Assembly (NCBI GenBank): GCA_016869915.1 | Contig: VGDA01000002.1 | Location: 1 to 34,977, forward strand | Length of the DNA stretch: 34,977 nucleotides | DNA from: Alphaproteobacteria bacterium | GTDB taxonomy: Bacteria > Pseudomonadota > Alphaproteobacteria > CACIAM-22H2 | Direction of reading: 5' to 3' | In this document: piece by piece, positions 17,530-25,777 of the stretch | Position numbering within the stretch: the first letter of the stretch is position 1 | Layout of the letters: each line of letters opens with the position of its first letter | Position numbers and translations under genes: made by a program | Notes under the pieces: generated by a model | What the model saw: only the letters and a program-made list of their open reading frames with translations | Told to the model about the DNA's origin: nothing | Databases searched by the model: none

Positions 17530-18873
17530 ATGACCGTCAAGCCGAACTCGCTCGAAGAACTCTGGATGCCGTTCACGGCGAACAAGCACTTCAAGCAGGA
17601 GCCGCGGCTCTTCACCGAGGCGAAGGGCGTCTACCTCACGAACCATCGCGGCGAGACGCTGATCGACGGCTGCTCGGGCCTCTACTGCATCCCCGCGGGC
17701 CATGGCCGGCGCGAGATCGCGGACGCGGTGCACAAGCAGATCCTCGAGCTCGACTACTCGCCGCCGTTCCAGTTCGGCCACCCGCTGCAGTTCGAGGTCG
17801 CGCGCCGCATCGCCGCGATGACGCCCGGCGACCTCGACTACGTGTTCTTCGCCAATTCCGGCTCCGAGGCGGTCGACAGCGCGATGAAGATGGCGCTGCA
17901 GTACCACCGCGCGAAGGGCCAGCCGCAGCGCGTGCGCTTCGTCTGCCGCGAGAAGGCCTACCACGGCGTCAATTTCGGCGGCACGTCGCTCTCCGGCATG
18001 GTCCGCAACCGCGAGACCTTCGGGCCGCTGCTCGCCGGCATCAGCCACATGCGCCACACGCGCCCGCCCGAGCACAAGTTCGTCATGGGCCAGGCGGAGA
18101 CCGGCGCCGACCTCGCCGACGACCTGCAGCGCCATGCCGAGCTTTATGGCGGCGACACGATCGCGGCGGTGTTCATCGAGCCGATCGCCGGCTCGATCGG
18201 CATCCTCCCGCCGCCCAAGGGCTACCTGCAGCGCATCCGCCAGATCTGCGACCAGCACGGCATCCTGATGATCTACGACGAGGTCATCACCGGCTTCGGG
18301 CGCCTCGGCGAGAACTTCGCCTGCCAGGCCTTCGGGGTGAACCCGGACATCATGACCCTCGCCAAGGCCATCACCAACGGCGTGGTGCCGATGGGCGCGG
18401 TCGTCGCTAACGAGAAGGTCTACAAGGCCGTGACCGAGGCCGGCCCCGCGAAGGGCATCGAGTTCTTCCACGGCTATACCTGGTCCGGGAACCCGGTCGC
18501 CTGCGCGGCCTCGCTCGCGGCGCTCGACATCTACGAGAAGGAAGGCCTGTTCGAGCGCGCGAAGAAGCTCTCGACCTACTTCCTCGAGCAGATCGCGAGC
18601 TTCCGCGAGTTCGGCATCGTCACCGACACGCGCGGCATCGGCCTGCTCGGCGCGATCGACTTCGAGCCTGTCGACGGCAAGCCCGGCCTGCGCGGCTACG
18701 AGATGCTGCAGGACCTCTTCAACAACGGCCTGCTCGCGCGCATCACCTACGACACGCTCATCCTCGCGCCTCAGTTCATCTCCGAGGAGAAGCACGTCGA
18801 CGAGATGTGCGACAAGGCGCGCGCCGCGGTGCGCCGGTCGATGAACCGGCCGCAGCTGCGCGCAGTCGGCTGA
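17530..18873 (+). CDS. Class III aminotransferase, omega-transaminase type
   Basis: This 447-residue PLP enzyme belongs to the beta-alanine/omega-amino acid:pyruvate aminotransferase group. Visible are the N-terminal ELWMPFTANK, the phosphate-binding NSGSEAVDSA, YHGVNFGGTSLSG, the cofactor Asp in MIYDEVITGFGR, and the Schiff-base Lys in TLAKAITNG. The C-terminal YEMLQDLFNNGLLAR segment resembles polyamine- and beta-alanine-type transaminases. The ATG at 17530 has GAGGGGA upstream. Next to a polyamine-type importer and alanine dehydrogenase, it plausibly moves an amino group from a diamine or omega-amino acid to pyruvate. The substrate is inferred from context, not from residues. Confidence 0.92.
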   Translation: MTVKPNSLEELWMPFTANKHFKQEPRLFTEAKGVYLTNHRGETLIDGCSGLYCIPAGHGRREIADAVHKQILELDYSPPFQFGHPLQFEVARRIAAMTPGDLDYVFFANSGSEAVDSAMKMALQYHRAKGQPQRVRFVCREKAYHGVNFGGTSLSGMVRNRETFGPLLAGISHMRHTRPPEHKFVMGQAETGADLADDLQRHAELYGGDTIAAVFIEPIAGSIGILPPPKGYLQRIRQICDQHGILMIYDEVITGFGRLGENFACQAFGVNPDIMTLAKAITNGVVPMGAVVANEKVYKAVTEAGPAKGIEFFHGYTWSGNPVACAASLAALDIYEKEGLFERAKKLSTYFLEQIASFREFGIVTDTRGIGLLGAIDFEPVDGKPGLRGYEMLQDLFNNGLLARITYDTLILAPQFISEEKHVDEMCDKARAAVRRSMNRPQLRAVG

Positions 18874-18884
18874 CGCAGGGACCG

Positions 18885-18909
18885 GGGGCCGGCGCGGCGC
18901 GCCGGCCCC
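18885..18909 (+). terminator. Strong GC hairpin after the aminotransferase
   Basis: GGGGCCGGCGC (18885-18895) pairs perfectly with GCGCCGGCCCC (18899-18909) across a three-base loop. The downstream sequence is C-rich rather than T-rich, so it may attenuate rather than fully stop transcription into the lyase gene. Confidence 0.45.
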
Positions 18910-18927
18910 TCCCCCGCCAATCCCGCC

Positions 18928-19866
18928 ATGGCCTATCCCAAGTCCGTCCGGATCTGCGACGTCGGCACGCGCGACGGCTTCCAGATCGAGCACGACTTCA
19001 TCCCGACGCGCGACAAGATCGCGACCATCGACGACATCGTCGCCGCGGGCGTGCGCAAGCTCGAGGTGACGTCCTTCGTCAGCCCGCGCGCCGTGCCGCA
19101 GATGGCCGACGCGGCCGAGGTGCTCGCCGGCATCGACAAGGGGCCGGGCGCGGAGTTCGTGGCCCTCGTGCCGAACCTGCGCGGCGCCGAGAACGCCGCG
19201 AAGGCCGGCGCGCGCAGCATCCTGCTCTTCGTCTCCGCGTCGGAGACCCACAACGCCACCAACGTGAACCGTCCCATCGCGGCGTCGCTGGACGGCTTCC
19301 GCGAGGTCATGGCGCTGGCCGCGCGCCACGGCATGGCCGTGCATGGCGCGATCTCGACCTCCTTCGGCTGTCCCTTCGAGGGCGACGTGCCCGCGCGCCA
19401 GGTCGCCTCGATCGCGAGGCAGATGCGCGAGATGGGCATCCGCCACGTCGCGCTCGGCGACACGACCGGCATGGCGACGCCGCCGCTCGTGCGCGCCGCG
19501 GTCGAGGCCGTGCGCGCCGCCTGCCCCGACCTCGCGATCGCGCTGCATTTCCACAACACCCGCGCGCTCGGCCTGGTCAACGTGATGGCGGGCCTCGAGC
19601 TCGGCATCACCGAGTACGAGGGCAGCATCGGCGGGCTTGGCGGCTGCCCCTTCGCACCGGGCGCGACGGGCAATGTCTGCACCGAGGACATGGTGAACCT
19701 GATGCACGAGCTCGGCATCGAGACCGGCATCGACCTCGAGGCGCTCTGCTCCGTGGCCCGCAAGGTCGAGGCGATGCTGGGCCGCCAGCTTCCCGGCCAG
19801 GTCATGAAGGCGGGCCCGCGCAGCCGCCTCTCGGGCATCGACTGCGCCGTCCGCGCCGTGGGCTGA
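18928..19866 (+). CDS. HMG-CoA-lyase-like DRE-TIM metallolyase
   Basis: The product has 312 residues and the architecture of hydroxymethylglutaryl-CoA lyase, which splits HMG-CoA into acetoacetate and acetyl-CoA. Key residues are the metal/catalytic Arg-Asp in VGTRDGFQ, the metal-binding LHFHNT (His-x-His), and the catalytic-loop signature GGLGGCPFAPGATGN with its Cys. GDTTGMATP is also conserved. Related enzymes act on citramalyl-CoA or other 3-hydroxy-3-methyl acyl-CoAs, so exact specificity is open. The ATG at 18928 has only a C-rich leader and no good ribosome site. It lies 54 bases after the aminotransferase. Confidence 0.88.
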   Translation: MAYPKSVRICDVGTRDGFQIEHDFIPTRDKIATIDDIVAAGVRKLEVTSFVSPRAVPQMADAAEVLAGIDKGPGAEFVALVPNLRGAENAAKAGARSILLFVSASETHNATNVNRPIAASLDGFREVMALAARHGMAVHGAISTSFGCPFEGDVPARQVASIARQMREMGIRHVALGDTTGMATPPLVRAAVEAVRAACPDLAIALHFHNTRALGLVNVMAGLELGITEYEGSIGGLGGCPFAPGATGNVCTEDMVNLMHELGIETGIDLEALCSVARKVEAMLGRQLPGQVMKAGPRSRLSGIDCAVRAVG

Positions 19867-20073
19867 CCGGAGACGGCAGCGGCCAGCCTGCCCACGGAAC
19901 GGGCTGTTTCCGGGCCACCGTTGCCCATGGCCGCGCCACCGGCCGGGTTGAGGCGGGCGGGGCGCTGCGTTAGCGTCATCGGGCATCCGCGGCCTCAGGC
20001 ACGACAATGCCGGCGGCCACCTCAGGCACGACAATGCCGGCGGCCATAACGCCTCGCACCAGGGAAGGTGACC
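19867..20073 (+). promoter_or_regulatory. Leader of the importer operon with candidate promoter and ribosome site
   Basis: TTGAGG at 19948-19953 and TAGCGT at 19971-19976 are 17 bases apart and could form a weak sigma70-type promoter. A 27-bp duplication (19993-20046) lies in the leader. AGGGAAGG at 20061-20068 is the ribosome site for the ATG at 20074. No riboswitch-like structure was recognised. Confidence 0.35.
19993..20046 (+). repeat. 27-bp exact tandem duplication, non-coding
   Basis: Bases 19993-20019 equal 20020-20046. This is the only duplication of the series outside a gene, in the leader of the substrate-binding protein. Confidence 0.97.
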
Positions 20074-21240
20074 ATGTCGACCAGGAAGACCCGTACGTCC
20101 GCCGAGGAGACCGCACTCGCCGCGCGTCGCTTCGGCCGCCGCCTCATGCTCAAGGGCAGCCTCTACGGCACGGCGCTGGCGCTCAGCCCCGCGATCGTCA
20201 GCGACGCGCTCTCGAGCTCCGGCACCCTCAGCCTGCTGAACTGGGACGACGAGCTCCCGGATCCCGTGATCCCGGACTTCGAGAAGAAGACCGGCATCAA
20301 GGTGACGATGACGCCGTTCTCCCAGAACGAGGAGCAGATCAACAAGCTGCAGGCCACGCGCGGCGCCGGCTTCGACCTCTGCCAGCCGACGCATGACCGC
20401 GCGCAGCAGTTCGAGGAGATCGACGTCCTCCAGCCCTTCGACGAGAAGCAGCTCGCCCTCGACGGCCTGCTGGCGTCGATGATCAAGACCTCGCAGACGA
20501 GCTGGACCTGGAAGGGCCGCCTCTACCACGTGCCGCATTGCTGGGGCACCGAGGCGATCAGCTGGCGCAACGACCTGACCAAGCTGTCCTACGCGAACCT
20601 CTCCTACGGCACGCTGTGGAACGACGAGTACCGCGGCAAGGTGCAGGGCCGCCCGCACTCGCTCCTGCTCGGCATCGGCCTCTGGATGGACGCCACCGGC
20701 AAGCTGCCGTCCAACCGGATGCTCGACGCCTACAAGGACGAGGCGACGATGAAGCGGATCTACGACGTGCTCCTGCGCGAGGCGATCGCGCGCAAGCCAT
20801 GGATCAAGCAGTTCTGGGATTCCGCCGACAACACGAAGTCCGGCTTCATGTCGAACGGCGTCGTGATCGGCCAGACCTGGGACGGCCCGCCGATCAGCCT
20901 GAAGAAGACCGGCGCGCCGGTCACGTTCATGGCCCCGAAGGAGGGCGCCATCAGCTGGCTCGACGGCTGGTCGCTGACGAAGGCGGCGCGCAACGTCCCG
21001 CAGGCCTACGAGTTCCTCAAGTACTGCCACTCCGCCGAGGGCTCGGCGAAGGTGGCGGAGGGCTCGGGCTACAACCCGGTCGCCAAGGGCGCCGACGGAC
21101 TGCTTTCGGAGAAGGCCCGCGGGATCTTCAAGGAAGCCTATCCGGAGGACGCGGTCGACCGCCTCTGGCCGCGCCCGGTCGAGCCGTCCTGGTTCGCCGA
21201 GCTGCGCACCCAGTACGCCGAGAAGCTCAAGGCGGCGTGA
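20074..21240 (+). CDS. Polyamine-type ABC transporter substrate-binding protein (PotD-like)
   Basis: This 388-residue extracytoplasmic binding protein begins the importer operon. The N-terminus has a twin-arginine-like GRRLMLKG (R22-R23) followed by a hydrophobic stretch (LYGTALALSPAIVSDAL), so Tat export is plausible. The mature part has LSLLNWDDELPDPVIPDFEKKTG, FDLCQPTHD and YHVPHCWGTEAISW, consistent with the PotD/PotF family. The ligand pocket cannot be assigned from sequence and could be a polyamine or another cation. The ATG at 20074 is preferred to the GTG at 20068 on ribosome-site spacing. A 12-bp hairpin separates it from the ATPase gene. Confidence 0.9.
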   Translation: MSTRKTRTSAEETALAARRFGRRLMLKGSLYGTALALSPAIVSDALSSSGTLSLLNWDDELPDPVIPDFEKKTGIKVTMTPFSQNEEQINKLQATRGAGFDLCQPTHDRAQQFEEIDVLQPFDEKQLALDGLLASMIKTSQTSWTWKGRLYHVPHCWGTEAISWRNDLTKLSYANLSYGTLWNDEYRGKVQGRPHSLLLGIGLWMDATGKLPSNRMLDAYKDEATMKRIYDVLLREAIARKPWIKQFWDSADNTKSGFMSNGVVIGQTWDGPPISLKKTGAPVTFMAPKEGAISWLDGWSLTKAARNVPQAYEFLKYCHSAEGSAKVAEGSGYNPVAKGADGLLSEKARGIFKEAYPEDAVDRLWPRPVEPSWFAELRTQYAEKLKAA

Positions 21241-21250
21241 CGTCCCGGGA

Positions 21251-21278
21251 GCCCCTTCCGCGCCCGCGCGGAAGGGGC
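21251..21278 (+). terminator. Hairpin between substrate-binding protein and ATPase genes
   Basis: GCCCCTTCCGCG (21251-21262) pairs perfectly with CGCGGAAGGGGC (21267-21278) around a CCCG loop. No strong U-run follows. Such hairpins after binding-protein genes commonly stabilise the upstream message or partially terminate it, giving more binding protein than transporter. Confidence 0.6.
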
Positions 21279-21307
21279 CTCCCCCAGCCTCTTTCCAGCG
21301 TGACCAC

Positions 21308-22531
21308 ATGAGCGCCGACGTCGAACTCGACCGGGTGACGATCCGCTTCGGGTCGTTCACGGCCGTCAGGGATGCCTCGCTGAAGATCGCCGGCGGCGAG
21401 TTCTTCAGCCTCCTCGGGCCTTCCGGCTGCGGGAAGACCACCCTCCTGCGCACCATCTCCGGGTTCCTCGACCCGTCCGAGGGCAGCGTGCGCATCGGCG
21501 GCGAGGACATGCGCGGCATCGAGCCCAACCGGCGCCCGACCGCGCTCATCTTCCAGAACCTCGCGCTCTTCCCGCTGATGACCGTGGCCGACAACATCGC
21601 CTACGGGCTCAGGGTGCGCGGCGTCCCGCGCGCGCAGCGCATGGCGCGCGCGGCGGAGCTGCTGTCGCTCGTCGCGCTGCCGGACCAGGGACACAAGCGC
21701 GTGAGCGAGCTGTCCGGCGGCCAGAAGCAGCGCGTGGCGATCGCGCGCGCGCTCGCCGTCGAGCCCAAGGTCCTGCTCCTCGACGAGCCGCTCTCCGCGC
21801 TCGACCTCAAGCTGCGCCAGCACATGCGCAACGAGCTGCGCGCGATCCAGAAGCGCGTAGGCATCACCTTCATCTACATCACGCACGACCAGGGCGAGGC
21901 CCTGACCATGTCCGACCGCATCGCTGTCATGAACCACGGGGTGGTCGAGCAGGTGGGCACGGGGCGCGAGATCTACGCGGACCCGCGCACGCCCTTCGTC
22001 GCCTCCTTCTTCATCTACATCACCCACGACCAGGGCGAGGCCCTGACCATGTCCGACCGCATCGCGGTCATGAACCACGGGGTGGTCGAGCAGGTGGGCA
22101 CGGGGCGCGAGATCTACGCGGACCCGCGCACGCCCTTCGTCGCCTCCTTCGTCGGCGAGAACAACGGCATCGAGGGGCGCATCGCAAGCGTCGACGGCGC
22201 GCGCGCGGCGATCGACACGCCGCTCGGCCGCCTCGTCGGCCGCCGCGGCGAGGGCGCGGCGGCTGGCCGCGCCGGCACGATCTTCGTGCGGCCGGAGAGC
22301 CTGCGCGTCGCCGCGCCCGGCACGGATGCCGCGCTCGCGGCGGAGATCGTCTCCACTGCCTTCGAGGGCAGCACGACGCATGTCTTCCTGCGCGCCGCCA
22401 GCGGGCAGGCGCTCACCATGACCGTCGACATGCGCGAGGCCGCCACGCTGCCCGCGCCGGGCGCGACGCTCCGCCTCTCCTGCGACGAGGGCGAGGCCAT
22501 CGTGCTGGCCACCGACGGCAAGGGCGCATGA
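21308..22531 (+). CDS. Polyamine-type ABC importer ATPase (PotA-like), with internal duplication
   Basis: This is the ATPase of the importer: Walker A GPSGCGKTT, Q-loop FQNLALFP, signature LSGGQKQR, Walker B LLLDEPLSALD, H-loop ITHDQGEA, then a C-terminal TOBE-type regulatory domain (IFVRPESLRV). As written it has 407 residues. A 141-bp in-frame duplication (21868-22150) repeats 47 residues that include the H-loop. The single-copy length is 360, normal for PotA. The two copies differ by two synonymous third-base changes. Its TGA overlaps the ATG of the first permease. A protein with two H-loop segments in tandem would not be expected to fold normally. Confidence 0.9.
   Translation: MSADVELDRVTIRFGSFTAVRDASLKIAGGEFFSLLGPSGCGKTTLLRTISGFLDPSEGSVRIGGEDMRGIEPNRRPTALIFQNLALFPLMTVADNIAYGLRVRGVPRAQRMARAAELLSLVALPDQGHKRVSELSGGQKQRVAIARALAVEPKVLLLDEPLSALDLKLRQHMRNELRAIQKRVGITFIYITHDQGEALTMSDRIAVMNHGVVEQVGTGREIYADPRTPFVASFFIYITHDQGEALTMSDRIAVMNHGVVEQVGTGREIYADPRTPFVASFVGENNGIEGRIASVDGARAAIDTPLGRLVGRRGEGAAAGRAGTIFVRPESLRVAAPGTDAALAAEIVSTAFEGSTTHVFLRAASGQALTMTVDMREAATLPAPGATLRLSCDEGEAIVLATDGKGA
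21868..22150 (+). repeat. 141-bp imperfect tandem duplication, in frame
   Basis: The period is 141 bp. Copies at 21868-22008 and 22009-22149 differ only at 21883/22024 (ACG/ACC, Thr) and 21925/22066 (GCT/GCG, Ala). Both changes are synonymous. Confidence 0.97.
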
Positions 22532-23547
22532 GCAACCCGCTCACCGCGGCGATCCTCTTCGCGACGCCTCTGGCGGTCGCGCTGGCGTTCTGGCTGCTCG
22601 CGCTGCGCGACCGGCGCCGCGCGGGCGATCCGGGATCGACAGGCTTCTTCCGACGCAACGGACCGGTCGTCGGCGCGTTCCTGCTCGCGGCGACGACGTT
22701 CTGGATCCTGTTCATGATCGTCTGGCCGATGCTCTACATGGTCGACTACTCGTTCCACCGTAAGCTGCCGCCGTCGCGGCGCGGCGGGCCGGACGACGTC
22801 TACACGCTCGAGAACTACTGGTACTTCGTCTACGGCAGCACACGCGTCTTCACGAGCTACAACTGGGTGCACATCAACGCGTTCTGGCAGACGATCGCGG
22901 TCAGCGTCGTCATCACCGTCGCCAACTTCGCGATCTGCTACCCGCTCGCCTACTACATGGCGCAGGTCGCCAGGCCAGGCCGCCTGCGCGTACTGCTGCT
23001 GCTGCTGATCGTGCCCTACTGGGTCAACGAGATCCTGCGCGCCTTCGCCTTCATGGTCCTGTTCGGGACCGGCGGGACGATCAACAAGCTGCTGCTGGCC
23101 ATGGGCGCGATCTCGGCACCGATCGACTTCATCGGCCTGAACGTCGCGCTCTATTCCGGGCTGACCTACGCCTACCTGCTGCTCATGGTCTTCCCTCTCT
23201 ACAACGCGATCGAGAGCCTGGACCACAACCAGGTCGAGGCGGCACGCGACCTGGGCGCGCCATGGTGGCACATCCACCTCTTCGTGGTGATGCCCTTCGC
23301 CAAGCCGGGCATCGCCTCGGGCTGCACGCTCGTCTTCATGCTCGCGGCCGGCGCGCTGGCCGCGCCGCTCGTGCTCGGCGGTCCGAAGACACTGTGGTTC
23401 ACGCCGATCGTCTACGACCGCTTCTACCAGGCGTTCAACTGGCAGCAGGGCTCGGCCTACGCGATCATCCTGCTGCTCACCTGCGTCGCCTTCGTGATGG
23501 CGGTGATGCGGCTGTTCAAGGTCAGCCTGTCGGAGATCACGCGATGA
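22528..23547 (+). CDS. ABC importer permease, PotB-like
   Basis: This 339-residue permease has about seven hydrophobic segments. The first is a short extra N-terminal helix (ILFATPLAVALAFWLLAL), then LLAATTFWILFMIVWPMLYM, and later helices around LLLLLIVPYWVNEILRAFAF and TLVFMLAAGALAAPLVLGG. The EAA loop that docks the ATPase is AARDLGAPWWHIHLFVVMPF with the usual downstream Pro-Gly. Its ATG overlaps the ATPase stop, and its TGA overlaps the ATG of the second permease, so subunit stoichiometry is probably set by coupling. Confidence 0.92.
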   Translation: MSNPLTAAILFATPLAVALAFWLLALRDRRRAGDPGSTGFFRRNGPVVGAFLLAATTFWILFMIVWPMLYMVDYSFHRKLPPSRRGGPDDVYTLENYWYFVYGSTRVFTSYNWVHINAFWQTIAVSVVITVANFAICYPLAYYMAQVARPGRLRVLLLLLIVPYWVNEILRAFAFMVLFGTGGTINKLLLAMGAISAPIDFIGLNVALYSGLTYAYLLLMVFPLYNAIESLDHNQVEAARDLGAPWWHIHLFVVMPFAKPGIASGCTLVFMLAAGALAAPLVLGGPKTLWFTPIVYDRFYQAFNWQQGSAYAIILLLTCVAFVMAVMRLFKVSLSEITR

Positions 23548-24404
23548 CCTCGCGCTCCGTCCACCGGACGATGATCGGCTTCTACATCGCCCTGTTCTTC
23601 GCCTTCCTGTTCGGGCCGCTCGTGGTGATGGGCATCACGGCCTTCAACACGCCCAGCTATCCCCAGGTCTGGCCCTTCGAGGGATTCACGCTGCGCTGGT
23701 TCAAGGCGCTGCTGGCGGACCGCACGCTGATGGAGGGCTTCCGCAACAGCCTCCTGATCGGCACGCTCGTCGTCTGCCTCGCCGTGCCGCTCGGCCTCGC
23801 CGCCGCGATCGTGATGACGCAGGTCCACGCGCGGGCACGGTCGCTCTACTACCTCGTGGTCGTCTCGCCGGTGCTGACGCCCGGCGTCATCCTCGGCATC
23901 TCGACCGTGATCTTCTGGAGCGACGTCACGCGCTGGACCGGCGCGCAGGGCCTCTACAACGGCATCTTCCTGGCGACGCTCGGCCAGTCGACCTTCATCT
24001 CCGCCTACTGCATGCTGATCTTCATGTCGCGGCTGCAGCGCTTCGACCGCGCCCAGGAGGAGGCGGCGCTCGACCTCGGCGCGTCGCGCACCCAGGTCTT
24101 CTTCCATGTCCTGCTGCCGTTCCTGAAGCCCGCGCTGCTCTCGGCGGCGGTGCTCGCCTTCCTGTCGAGCTTCGAGAACTACAACACCACGACCTTCGCC
24201 ATCCTGGCGGACAAGACGCTGACCACGGCGCTGGCGGGGCGCGTGCGCCAGGGGACCACGCCCGCGATCAGCGCCCTCGCGGTCCTAATCACCGGCGTGA
24301 CCCTCGCCGGCGCGCTCCTCTACGAGTTGCTGCGCCGGCGCGAGCAGGCGCGCGACGAGGCGCGCGCCCTCGCGGCAGCGGCTGCGGAGCGCGCGGGGAC
24401 CTGA
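23544..24404 (+). CDS. ABC importer permease, PotC-like
   Basis: The second permease has 286 residues and six hydrophobic segments (for example IALFFAFLFGPLVVMGI and LLIGTLVVCLAVPLGLAAAIV). The EAA motif AALDLGASRTQVFFHVLLPFLKP is well preserved. The ATG at 23544 overlaps the previous stop. The C-terminus ends in a charged, Ala-rich tail (RRREQARDEARALAAAAAE) that extends past the last helix. With the preceding three genes it completes a PotD-A-B-C-type importer. It converges on a small minus-strand gene seven bases away, and I saw no clear terminator in the gap. Confidence 0.92.
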   Translation: MTSRSVHRTMIGFYIALFFAFLFGPLVVMGITAFNTPSYPQVWPFEGFTLRWFKALLADRTLMEGFRNSLLIGTLVVCLAVPLGLAAAIVMTQVHARARSLYYLVVVSPVLTPGVILGISTVIFWSDVTRWTGAQGLYNGIFLATLGQSTFISAYCMLIFMSRLQRFDRAQEEAALDLGASRTQVFFHVLLPFLKPALLSAAVLAFLSSFENYNTTTFAILADKTLTTALAGRVRQGTTPAISALAVLITGVTLAGALLYELLRRREQARDEARALAAAAAERAGT

Positions 24405-24411
24405 CCGGCCC

Positions 24412-24678
24412 TCAGCCGATCTCGGCCAGGCTGCGGTCGGCGCCGCAGTAGCGGCGCACGGCCAGCGCCCAGTTCTCCCCCTTCCCGAAACGCCCTTCGG
24501 CGGCGCGGTCCAGGATCCCGCGGCGGACCAGCCCATCGACCGTGCAGGTCATCGCGGAGCGGCTCGGGTAATGGCCGAGGCGGCGCAGGTGACCGCGCAG
24601 TTCCTCGAACTCCCTCGGCTCCTCGGCGACCGCGGCGATGACGACGCGCTGCCAGGCGCCAACGGTGAAATCCAGCAT
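24412..24678 (-). CDS. Small protein of unknown function, possible winged helix
   Basis: This 88-residue protein is not assigned to a known family. Its start (ATG at 24678) has a strong purine-rich ribosome site (GGAGGGAGAG) just upstream, which supports a real gene. The order AWQRVVIAAVAEEPREFEELRGHLRRLG, SAMTCTVDGLVRRGILDRA, then a basic, glycine-rich turn and NWALAVRRY resembles helix-helix-helix-wing DNA-binding proteins. That reading is inferred from pattern only. It might be a small regulator of the neighbouring importer or hydrolase genes. The adjacent upstream sequence is unusually AT-rich. Confidence 0.6.
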   Translation of the reverse strand: MLDFTVGAWQRVVIAAVAEEPREFEELRGHLRRLGHYPSRSAMTCTVDGLVRRGILDRAAEGRFGKGENWALAVRRYCGADRSLAEIG

Positions 24679-24979
24679 TCGGCTCTCCCTCCGATGTCGA
24701 GGCCGGCGCTCGACTGCGCCGCCACCCCAATCTCGAGGACCCACCATGACGGGGCGGAATTACCTGAAAGTTTATTCGTCTTCTTTTCTTTTTCCCGAGC
24801 TGCGATCCTGCTTGAGGAGTACAGTATTAATCGTTTTACTTCAAATAGATAGGAGCCAGACTTGCAGTCACGGCTGCGTTCGAAGGCCGACCAGGGATGC
24901 CCCGTCGCGCCAGCCGGAGGGCCGTGATCTCGCTCCTGCCAGGGATCTGTTAATCCGGAGGGACGCCGGATCGACGGCC
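24679..24979. other. AT-rich intergenic island
   Basis: About 300 bases without a supported gene. From roughly 24757 to 24860 the composition drops well below the rest of the window, with T-rich runs (TTCTTTTCTTTTTC near 24781) and AGTATTAATCG near 24823. On the plus strand TTGAGG at 24812-24817 could be a -35 element, but no good -10 follows. On the minus strand TTGAAG lies upstream of the small-gene start, with a poor -10. It may hold the promoter for the small gene or mark an insertion boundary. Nothing firmer is visible. Confidence 0.5.
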
Positions 24980-25771
24980 TCAGGCGAGCAGGAAACCGGC
25001 GACCAGCCGCTCGAACTCGGCCTGGAAGCAGTGGTTGTAGAAATGCCCGCCGGTGGGCATCAGCGACAGCCGCGCATCGGGGATCCGTCGCGCGAGATCC
25101 TCGCTGAAATAGGACGGGGTCACGGCGTCGTCGCGCGCGGCGCTGACCAGCGTCCGCTGCCGGATGCGCCCGACCTCCGCCGCGCGGTCGAAGGCGAGGA
25201 TCGCCGCGATGCGGGCGAGGACGATGCGGTCCTCGGTCGGCGGCACGGGAGAGGCGGCCTGCGCCGCCTCGAGTTCGTCCGCGTGGCGGGAGAGCCACCA
25301 TGGCGGATACAGGACGAGGTTGCCGAGCTGGCCGTAATAGCCGCGGCCGAGGCGCTCCATCCCCTGCGCGCGCGTGGCGAAGAGCCGGCGGAAATAGCCG
25401 TCGGCGCGGGTCCAGGTCGCGCTGAGGACGAGCCTGTCGATGCGGTCGGGGGCGTCGAGGGCGATGGTCTGCCCGATGGCGCCGCCGGTCGAATGGCCGA
25501 CCAGATGGGCGCGCGCGATCCCGAGCGCGTCCATGAGCTGCAGCACGTCGTCGGCCATCTGGCCGACCGAATAGGCGACGTCGGATGGCCCGCTGCGCCC
25601 GCAGCCGCGATGGTCGTGAAGCACCACCGTGAAGTCGCGCGCGAGCGCGGGAACGTGGCGCTGCCAGAACGTGGCGATGCCGCCCAGCCCGGGCACGAGG
25701 AGCAGCGGCGGCCCGGAGCCGTGGGTCTCGTAGTGGAGCCCCGCGCCGTCGCGCAGCCTCAGGAGCGGCAC
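24980..25771 (-). CDS. Alpha/beta-hydrolase, RutD-like
   Basis: The 263-residue protein is a canonical single-domain alpha/beta hydrolase. The oxyanion region is LLLVPGLGG, then HDHRGCGRSG, the nucleophile elbow GHSTGG with Ser 94, the acid in ARDDAVTP and the His in GGHFYN. Overall pattern is closest to the RutD/aminoacrylate-hydrolase and carboxylesterase group, but this is an impression and the substrate is not fixed. The start is GTG at 25771, six bases after the cupin stop, with no good ribosome site, so it is probably translated by coupling. This gene has all three catalytic residues, unlike the fusion hydrolase at 9738-11640. Confidence 0.88.
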   Translation of the reverse strand: MPLLRLRDGAGLHYETHGSGPPLLLVPGLGGIATFWQRHVPALARDFTVVLHDHRGCGRSGPSDVAYSVGQMADDVLQLMDALGIARAHLVGHSTGGAIGQTIALDAPDRIDRLVLSATWTRADGYFRRLFATRAQGMERLGRGYYGQLGNLVLYPPWWLSRHADELEAAQAASPVPPTEDRIVLARIAAILAFDRAAEVGRIRQRTLVSAARDDAVTPSYFSEDLARRIPDARLSLMPTGGHFYNHCFQAEFERLVAGFLLA

Positions 25772-25777
25772 GAGGGG

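Noticed and set aside
17347..21597. Open reading frame of about 1400 codons on the minus strand
   Set aside because: It lies antisense to the aminotransferase, lyase and importer genes, has biased, low-complexity composition and no family motifs. It is a by-product of high GC.
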